Assembly: GCA_964019165.1 (NCBI GenBank)
Contig: OZ025287.1
Span: forward strand, 2,532,017 to 2,596,016
Reading direction: 5' to 3'
Length of the DNA stretch: 64,000 nt
Source of the DNA: Mastigias papua
Lineage: Eukaryota; Cnidaria; Scyphozoa; Rhizostomeae; Mastigiidae
The translations under genes were made by a program, and so were the position numbers. Below are positions 50,001 to 64,000 of the stretch, in pieces. Numbering within the stretch: position 1 is the first letter of the stretch; each line of letters begins with the position of its first letter. Below the pieces are notes generated by a model, which was not told the origin of the DNA, ran no database searches, and saw only the letters and a list, made by a program, of their open reading frames with translations.

Positions 50001-52556
50001 ACGGCAGTGTTGTGGTACAGCAATGAATTATATCTTGCTAGAATTCCCCCTCATCCTCAAATCTCTTCTACACGAATTTCGATGAATTACAAAAGTTATC
50101 ATGGAGAAAACTGGGGGACATGTCCCCCAATCCCCCTATGACGCCAAGTCTGCTCTCAGCCATAGATAGTAATGAGAATATTTTTTATTTATATTGATAG
50201 TATTAACGATATTCCTAATTAAGTAAAGACTGTTTGATATTCAATTTATTTCTGACATAATTAGAAACTTGCGAATGTCCTCCTAAATCGTTATCCCTTT
50301 ATAGATAATCAGCGTGCGTCTGTGTCTAGCCTCGGCTCTCCTAGAATAGATAAATCTACCAGTTGGTTAGGTGCTTTTTGTTACATAAAAAGCCATGGCT
50401 TGGTAACCTGATAAGATCAGTGAATTGCTTGTTTTATTGATTTTCTCCATTCACTTGCAGAAAGGCATGGAGAATAATGCTCAATACACAGAACAGTGGC
50501 TAAATGAGTCAGCTGCCAGATTGCTCTTCCTAGTTGTTCAATGGGCACGCAAGTTACCAATGTTCTTGAGCCTTGCTCTGAGAGATCAGGTGCTTAATTT
50601 CTAGAATATTCAACACTTTTAACTTCCTCTAAACAGCACATCGGTCTTTCAATCGAATATTAAAAGCAGATTGCATCACTATAAAATTTATGCATTGCAT
50701 TTTATTCTGTGATAGCATATTGTGTTTGATTATAGTGTGTTATTTCATCACAAATTATTTCACTATATGTTATGTTGTCGTATTGTATTATAACATATAT
50801 TGTAATATTATGTTATATTAGATTATATTATATTTAATTTTAGTTATATTATTTTGTATTTTATAACATTATATCATATCTTGTTATATTTTGTTGCATT
50901 ATATTATATTATGCTATATTATATTATATTATATTATGTTATATTATATTATATTATATTGTATTATATTATGCTATATTATATTATATTATATCATATT
51001 AAATTATATTATATTATATTACGTGATATGACATAATATTATATTGCTTTATATTCTATTATGTTGAGTTTAGCTTTATTTTTATATTATGTAATATTCT
51101 ATCATATTATGCTATATATTATTGCATTGTATTATATTATACTACGTTTTGTTAATTTACTTGATATTACATCATATTATGTCATTTTATATTATATTAT
51201 ATAAAATGATAATATAATATAATATAACATAATATATCATATTATGTTATATTATATTAGGTAATGTAATATAAAAAATATAACATAACACAAGATAACA
51301 TAATATAGCATAATATGATATGATATAATACATATTATATCATATCATATTATGTTATATTATGTTATCATGTGTTATGTTATATTTTTTATATTACATT
51401 ACATTACATTACATTAAATTACATTACATTACATTACATTACATTACATTACATTACATTACATTACATTACATTACATTACATTACATTACATTACATT
51501 ACATTACATTACATTACATTACATTACATTACATTACATTACATTACATTACATTGTATGGCTTCATACATTGTCGTTCTGCATTTAATATATTATGTCA
51601 AGAAATAGCTTGTTATATTACTTTGCAGTGTATTTTGCTTTTTATTTACCGTCAGGAAAACTTCGAAGTTCTTTTTCCACAACATTCACATACTATTCAT
51701 TATATTTTGCTATGTTTTGCATTATTTTCTTCTTAGATATATCTCCTAGAAGAGAGCTGGACGGAGTTGTTTGTCCTTGCTGCCAGTCAGTGGCCATTAC
51801 TGCCGCGTTCATTAGCATCGCGAGCAATCAACAGTGACTTCGATGAGGATGCCATTGAGACAATCCGTTCCTTTGATGCCATTATTGACAGGTTCCAATG
51901 CCTCAGAGTTGATATCAATGAGTATTCTTGTCTTAAAGCAATATGCCTCTTTGAACCAGGTAGGTATCTTATCACCGTACTCTCGTCCTTGCTCTCAGGA
52001 GACAGGTCGAAAATTAGTAAAACTGAAATTTTCTTGAATGGTGAAGGAATGGTTAAACTTGTATTCAAAATTTGCATTTGCAGATATCCTGCTCATGTAG
52101 CTATATATTCTCTTTCAATCCAATCTATTAGAGGAAATAAACCAACCAATTGGATGATAGCCTAATATGAAAGCCATAGCAGGAATTTCGTGGAGGAGTC
52201 GAGTTGAGTTACATGTAAACACGAAAACAGCACAAGCGATAAAGAACACAGACAAGATAGGTACACACGAGAAAGCTGGAATTTGAAACTCATATAATTT
52301 TCTTTGTTCTCTAGGAACCACTGGCATTACAGATCCCAGATCCATTGAGATAGTACAAGACAGGTGTCAGACGGCGCTCTCTGGCTACATTCGGTCTCAG
52401 TTCCCTTCAGATGCTCGTAGATTTGGCAAGCTGCTGCTACTGTTAACAACACTGCGCAGGATAAACGGGAAATACATTCAAGATATGTTCTTTGGAAGTA
52501 CCATTGGGGATGTACCCGTCGAGAGTTTGATTTGTGACATGATCAAGGATGTCTAA
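47068..52556 (+). CDS. NR2E-type (tailless/TLX-like) nuclear receptor
   Basis: Seven exons: 47068-47107, 48164-48281, 49320-49465, 49630-49865, 50461-50589, 51737-51959 and 52315-52556. Phases 1, 2, 1, 0, 0, 1 give 377 residues (human TLX 385). The first 13-residue exon ([13 protein letters not shown]) is inferred from phase and position. The DNA-binding domain starts [20 protein letters not shown], with P-box [13 protein letters not shown]. Finger 2 has [19 protein letters not shown] followed by the NR2E signature [10 protein letters not shown]. The spacing between its first two Cys (57 and 75) is 17 residues, about ten more than in TLX. The ligand-binding domain shows [52 protein letters not shown] and [18 protein letters not shown] (helix 12 region). 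Likely a DNA-binding transcriptional regulator. Introns hold pentanucleotide satellites. Confidence 0.93.
48499..48720. repeat. (ATGCT)n pentanucleotide satellite
   Basis: TATGT then TATGC units, about 40 copies, degrading into TGTGT/TATGT variants to 48860. It lies in intron 2 of the nuclear receptor, between the two zinc-finger exons. Poly-MLCYA open frames over it are artefacts. Confidence 0.98.
50740..51260. repeat. Degenerate (ATATT)n pentanucleotide repeat
   Basis: TATTATATTATATTA-type repeats with point changes in the intron before exon 6 of the nuclear receptor. Confidence 0.9.
51261..51402. repeat. Long near-perfect palindrome
   Basis: Arms of about 67-70 nt: GTAATGTAATATAAAAAATA at the left is mirrored by TATTTTTTATATTACATTAC at the right. 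The centre is near 51331 (ATAATACATATTATA). The (ACATT)n array begins inside the right arm. Confidence 0.88.
51386..51556. repeat. (ACATT)n pentanucleotide satellite
   Basis: About 34 almost perfect ACATT units, one AAATT variant. Poly-LHYIT open frames over it are artefacts. Confidence 0.98.
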
Positions 52557-52984
52557 TTGACCTATCTGGCATATAGGCATACCAGAACCATGCATTCCTG
52601 TGCCGAACTTAAGAAAAAGCACTCGCTGGTAATTAGCTGGGACCTTGGGACTAGTTCTTACGCTGATATTGTGGAGCTAGATAATCGCTACGCTAGCCAC
52701 ACTTAACTGATATAGAGTGTGGAGCTGAATAGAATATAATCTGACATTACGTAGCAACTAGTTAATTGGACATTTGCTTTGATAATGCTGTGTCAAATTA
52801 GTATTACTATAAAAGTTGTCCAATACAGTTGTTATCATTTGATCTTAACATTTGATGTTCTTATCTCATGCTTCATACTTCTTCCCCTGATTATATCTTA
52901 TTTCTTAGTTAAAATTTTTCTGTTTCCTGCTTACATGTTATTTTTTGATAAGAAATTTTTTTGCCCTAATAGTGCAGCTATCTT

Positions 52985-53440
52985 AGATTTTTCCTGATTT
53001 CAGAACTGGCACTTTCTTAAGACTTTCTTAAAAAGAAAGCTCGATTTTGCATAGCCCTACGGTGTTACACAGACAGATATACACTATAAAAACATAGCAC
53101 TCTAGTACACAGGCTGCCACAACAAATCTATACAGATTATCTACAAGCAGTGATTTTCTTGTATGAATATTGAAATTTTAAAGTTATGTAGCTTATCTAG
53201 CATAGCTGCCAAATGTTTGTGAACTCCGATAAAGTCTATTTTCTCCCAACCTAATTAACCAATCATCATGCAAAATGGGCCTAGTCTTAACATGTGTGGT
53301 CAGAATCCTGCATGATGATTGGTCAATTAGGTTGGGAGAAAAAAACCTGACAGGGTCCTCGAATATTTGGCGGCAATGCTAGCTTATCGACTTTCTTAGG
53401 TCTCGGAAATCTTTGAGCAGTCGAGTACTACTTCCTTATC
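52985..53440. repeat. Copy of the TTTCAGTACTGAAATC-type dispersed repeat, inverted and interrupted
   Basis: Left part: CTGATTTCAGAACTGGCAC, TTCTTAAGACTTTCTTA, GGTGTTACACAGACAGATA. Right part: CTTTCTTAGGTCTCGG and TTTGAGCAGTCGAGTAC. The halves are separated by the foldback element at 53198-53381. Confidence 0.55.
53198..53381. mobile_element. Foldback element with TAGCAT/ATGCTA ends, copy 2
   Basis: Outer ends TAGCATAGCTGCCAAATG and ATTTGGCGGCAATGCTA. Inner arms TTCTCCCAACCTAATTAACC and AATTAGGTTGGGAGAA. Flanked by GCTTATC on both sides (53191-53197 and 53382-53388), a 7-bp duplication (8 bp if the adjacent A is counted). Copy 1 is at 2617-2818. Confidence 0.8.
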
Positions 53441-53528
53441 AACTAGCTTCTTATAAAACACGTGCAGTGAACTACTGTTATTAGTCAGTTGTATTCTCAT
53501 CAATATGTGTACAGCCTGTTTGTAAGTT

Positions 53529-54981
53529 ATGTCGGGGAAAGGCCCTCGGGCATATAGCAGAGCTGCAGAAGGAGAGACAGAGAAAGGTCAAGAAGGAAAG
53601 ATAATATTCGCTGAATATTTGATCTCGTTTGTTGATTCTAGATTTAAAAGAAGACACGTTATGAGTTTCTTGAACGTAGAGGGAGGTAAGACTTTCCATA
53701 TATTACAATTCTTTGAATGAATGATTTTGGGCTACAGTTTATGGAGTAGGCCGTGAAATTTTGAACGGGTGACATTCACTTGGTTAAAATATCATAGATG
53801 ATGATGTAGATGTTGTGGTTGCATTAACTTTTGAACCAGTTTTGTTGCCATCACTTTTTTCCAACTCTGTACAGTATGCGAAACATTTCAAAATTATACT
53901 GAAAAATGTGTACCAGACACTCTGCGAAGAGTTGCTGTGTCGAATTATCGTAGCTACTCCCAGACCGGTGAGACGAAGCTCACATTTATGTTGATTTTTA
54001 AAAAAAAAACTCAAATAAGCACAAAACCTAAGTCCTCATGAAGCTTTAGCCTTGCAGTATTCTCAAATCATTCTTAAATATCAGTGATTTTGAGCCTTGA
54101 TATTCTTATAGACTATATTCTTATAACAATGTGTGTATTGTTCACAGACATTCATAACAGCTTCCTGAGCAAAAACAACCCTGTAGACATAGAAAGCTCT
54201 TACATTAGTCCAATGACGGATCAATTGATCCCGTCAAACCATGGGAATCAGTGCAGCTTTCCCGTCTGATCAAGTCAGGTGGTGAGAATGAATTAATAAC
54301 TTATCGGGTGATAGGCAGTAGCTCAAAAGCTGGACGTCAACTCACTCAGAGTCACTTCTCATCATTTCTCATGTACATTTTTCATAATCAATTAACCATT
54401 TGTCTTCTGCTCACAACTAGCGAGAAGCAGAAAGACTGGAGTAGCCAGCTGCTGTACGAATATTCGGTGTCTCGATGTACTGTTCAATCAACGCGCTCTT
54501 CTCTCCAACCATGACATAGCATATTTCAAGGAATGTCCGCTGGTGTGGAAATATCTCATATAGGCCATAAAGCTGAGGAAAACTTTGTGGCCAAGCCCTA
54601 TAGACACAATGGAAGAATGAAGTCAACATTCATTTTATATTCACAGTGATAGCACTGTCTTTCTACTTAATGCTAGGAAAGTCCTTAAGAGTATCACTCT
54701 CTACCTGGAAAAGCTTTTGAGTGACCCAAACAACTGGAGTTCCTGCGTTCTTCCGGTCACTAATGGGGAAGGTATTTGACCCATTGGAGACTTCCTCCTT
54801 TTTTCATATATGTATAAATGCAGTTTAAAATTTACAGCACACTACGGGCAATAAACGTTACAATACAATAGTGCAGGGAGCATGGAAATGCATTGCAACC
54901 CTGCAACTAACCCGGGTTTCCCTGTAGGTAGTACCTCAAAAGATGTCCTGAGCAATGAAGCATCGATTTCACATTTTTGAT
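53529..54981 (+). CDS. Poorly resolved small gene, several coding-like exons
   Basis: Exon-like pieces in one direction. 53529-53685: ATG, MSGKGPRAYSRAAEGETEKG, ends phase 1 at GTAAGA. 54148-54270: DIHNSFLSKNNPVDIESSYI to a TGA. 54421-54541: CLDVLFNQRALLSNHDIAYF and KECPL. About 54680-54770: KVLKSITLYLEKLLSDPNNW, ends phase 1 at GTATTT. 54930-54980: GSTSKDVLSNEASISHF-stop. The last two join cleanly. Exons one and two also join, but give a stop after about 95 residues. It is unclear whether this is one gene with alternative ends or two. Amphipathic helices are visible. No family recognised. Confidence 0.35.
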
Positions 54982-55079
54982 GCACCAACACTGTGGAAGG
55001 GAGAGGAATTTTAAGCCATATCTCACAAAGCAGTGAGCACGAATAATTCTTCTCTCTAAAAAGCATACACGTTTTTTTA

Positions 55080-55430
55080 TTAGAAAACAGTTTATAAGAA
55101 AATGAGGCTCAAAAAGCCAAAATCTTAAAGAAAATATTAAAAGTTATGAGGTTCAAATTCAAAAATTCACTTTTCTATGTGTCAGAAATCGATATTAGCT
55201 CATTATATGCAAGCTCCTTTGCAAAGTTCGCAGATTTTCTTTGCTGTGCTGATCTTGGTAAGCAAAGATTAAATTTTTTGTAACAAATAAAGGTAACCTT
55301 TTTTAGCCAGTTTACTCCAATAAAAGTTAAGAATGTCTTAAGAAAATCTCAGCCTCACTTTTAGGAGAAGTTAAGAAAATTGAGGCTCAGTCGAAAAAGT
55401 GATTTTCTTATAAACAACGGGTACCCATGC
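55080..55430. repeat. Inverted AAGAAAAT(G)AGGCTC repeat region
   Basis: TTTATAAGAAAATGAGGCTC near 55092 and AAGAAAATTGAGGCTCAG near 55373, with TGTCTTAAGAAAATCTCAG between. It resembles the TTAAGA-rich dispersed repeats elsewhere. Borders undefined. Confidence 0.35.
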
Positions 55431-55739
55431 TTAAATACAGCATCCTTACCTTTCTTCTATTAACTTCTAACACTTACCCTCATTCTTGGGATCATGTCAT
55501 CCAATTTTCTCAACTTTATCACTCTCCTCTTGTGTGGACCGTCTATACGCATATTTCCAACCCTTTTCCTTTCCATCACAACATCACAACAGTACTTCCT
55601 CTTTCTCTTTCTTCCTGATAGTTCCACCAGCATTTTCCAAAGGCATAGGCTCCGACAAAAGTAATTTATCAAAGTGAAGCAATCTCTTAGAGAAATTGAC
55701 GGTTTTGTTTAAAATCTTAAGATTACTCTATTATTACCA

Positions 55740-56080
55740 ATGTGAATTGTGCTAGAAAGGTGGCGGACTTAAGGTTATCCGCCAGAATCCCAAGTGGAGC
55801 TTATTCTGTTCTGATTTGGTTTATATGATTCTTAACAAGCCATGCCCTGAAAGCCTATGGAATATGGTCCAACTTAAATCATCTTTATCTAATTATAATA
55901 CTAGAAATGATAAAGATTTGCACATTCCAAAAGTAAAACTTGAATTTTCCAAGAAAGGATTTCAATATGTTGGTATTAGGGCCTGGAATGATATACCAAT
56001 GTACACAAGAGAACTATCATCGCCAAGTCTATTTGAAAGCCATCTAGAAAGACAGTGGATGAGCAATGAAAACTAATCTT
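55740..56080 (+). pseudogene. LINE C-terminal remnant
   Basis: The frame ending at 56076 reads MILNKPCPESLWNM, SNYNTRNDKDLHIPKVKLEF and GIRAWNDIP. This matches the YNTRxxxxxxxPKV...G...WNxLP region at the C-terminus of Jockey/CR1-type LINE proteins. No upstream reverse transcriptase domain remains. Confidence 0.75.
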
Positions 56081-56299
56081 TGCCCCCTCAAAGAACGACT
56101 CCCTGTAAGATCAGCGGCTTTATTTCTTTTTTATTATAATTATGGTTAATTGTAGTTATGAAAGTTTCTGTATCTAAGTATTGCTGAAGGGATATCGCTA
56201 TAAAAGAATTGTGTAATACCAAAGAATTATTACATATATGTGTGTCTGTTGCTCTCCGCCAGATACATCCGGCGGGAGGTCCTCAGAATGCATTATGGT

Positions 56300-56652
56300 A
56301 CCGTCACACACCGAAGATGACCTTACATGTAAGCGTTATTCTCTTGAGCCGACCTCAGCAGTCCTATCAATCCTGCAACACCACATTTGCGTCACTATTT
56401 CTCAAAAGTGATACCATAGGCGTCATCTTCGGTGAACTTTCGCCCACGTGACCCTCTGAACGTCACGTCCAGGATTCTTCGGTTGAAGGACCGCGGCGAG
56501 ATATGACGGATTTGCAGGAGTGTTCGGTAATTGGAAAATACAGCAGAAGTCTGCAAATTTGAAGCAATTGTACAGCAAAAGCAAACTTTTAACTGTTTAC
56601 GGACTCCCAAGTAGTGCTTCTGTTACACTCGTTTATGATTGTAGCGAGCAAA
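56300..56652 (+). promoter_or_regulatory. Putative DEAF1 promoter/5'UTR
   Basis: GC-richer than its surroundings. Has a palindromic E-box CCCACGTGACC at 56443-56453 (USF/TFE type) and ACGTCACG at 56460. A 12-bp perfect inverted repeat ACCGAAGATGAC (56310-56321) and GTCATCTTCGGT (56422-56433) flanks 100 bp. Start site not determined. Confidence 0.4.
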
Positions 56653-63871
<7,219 letters not shown>

Positions 63872-64000
63872 GTGAGTGCCAGTGGTGCTGTTCTAGAAAG
63901 TTGACAAAGGGGGCTGTGATGCAGGTCATTTTATGAACCAAGCCCATGGCCACACCTAAGATTTAATTTTAAACTTAAAATTTGAGTACATACAAGGATA

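Overview
The window looks like AT-rich nuclear DNA from an invertebrate animal. Genes are split by many short GT-AG introns. At least five are orthologues of known animal proteins: a selenoprotein-type PRXL2A, ZNF593, WDR45/WIPI4, an NR2E (tailless-type) nuclear receptor and DEAF1. The NR2E receptor argues for a eumetazoan. Small introns and a Sec-coding PRXL2A argue against a mammal. I cannot name the phylum. No rRNA, intact tRNA, CRISPR or prokaryotic gene was seen.

Layout. 1-5.6 kb (-): 5' part of a Gln/Ser-rich nuclear-type protein running off the left edge, divergent from PRXL2A across a shared promoter near 7.1-7.8 kb. 7.7-13.7 kb (+): PRXL2A with an in-frame TGA (Sec) and a candidate SECIS in the 3'UTR. 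14.3-16.6 kb (+): ZNF593. 18.1-22.7 kb (-): an acidic three-finger C2H2 protein. 26.1-37.0 kb (-): WDR45/WIPI4, all eleven coding exons. 37.1-41.7 kb: mostly retrotransposon debris. 41.7-43.1 kb (-): three exons of an unrecognised gene. 47.1-52.6 kb (+): NR2E-type nuclear receptor. 53.5-55.0 kb (+): poorly resolved small gene. 56.6 kb to the right edge (+): DEAF1, cut before its MYND finger.

Introns and intergenic DNA are full of non-autonomous transposons, several with recognisable target-site duplications (8-bp hAT type, TTA Harbinger type, TA mariner type). There are also decayed LINEs with (TTAC)n or (AAATG)n tails, tRNA-derived SINEs, and very long microsatellites: (TA)n, (CA)n, (GAT)n, (ATGCT)n and (ACATT)n.

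The genes do not form a pathway. The strongest biological points are: (i) TGA recoding in PRXL2A, with a UxxC redox motif and a SECIS-like hairpin; (ii) a nuclear receptor whose second zinc finger has 17 residues between its first two cysteines, about ten more than in vertebrate TLX; (iii) a splice donor that appears to come from the tail of a LINE; (iv) nested mobile elements whose empty sites lie in the same window. All exon models come from reading splice signals, phase and protein similarity by eye. No database search was run.
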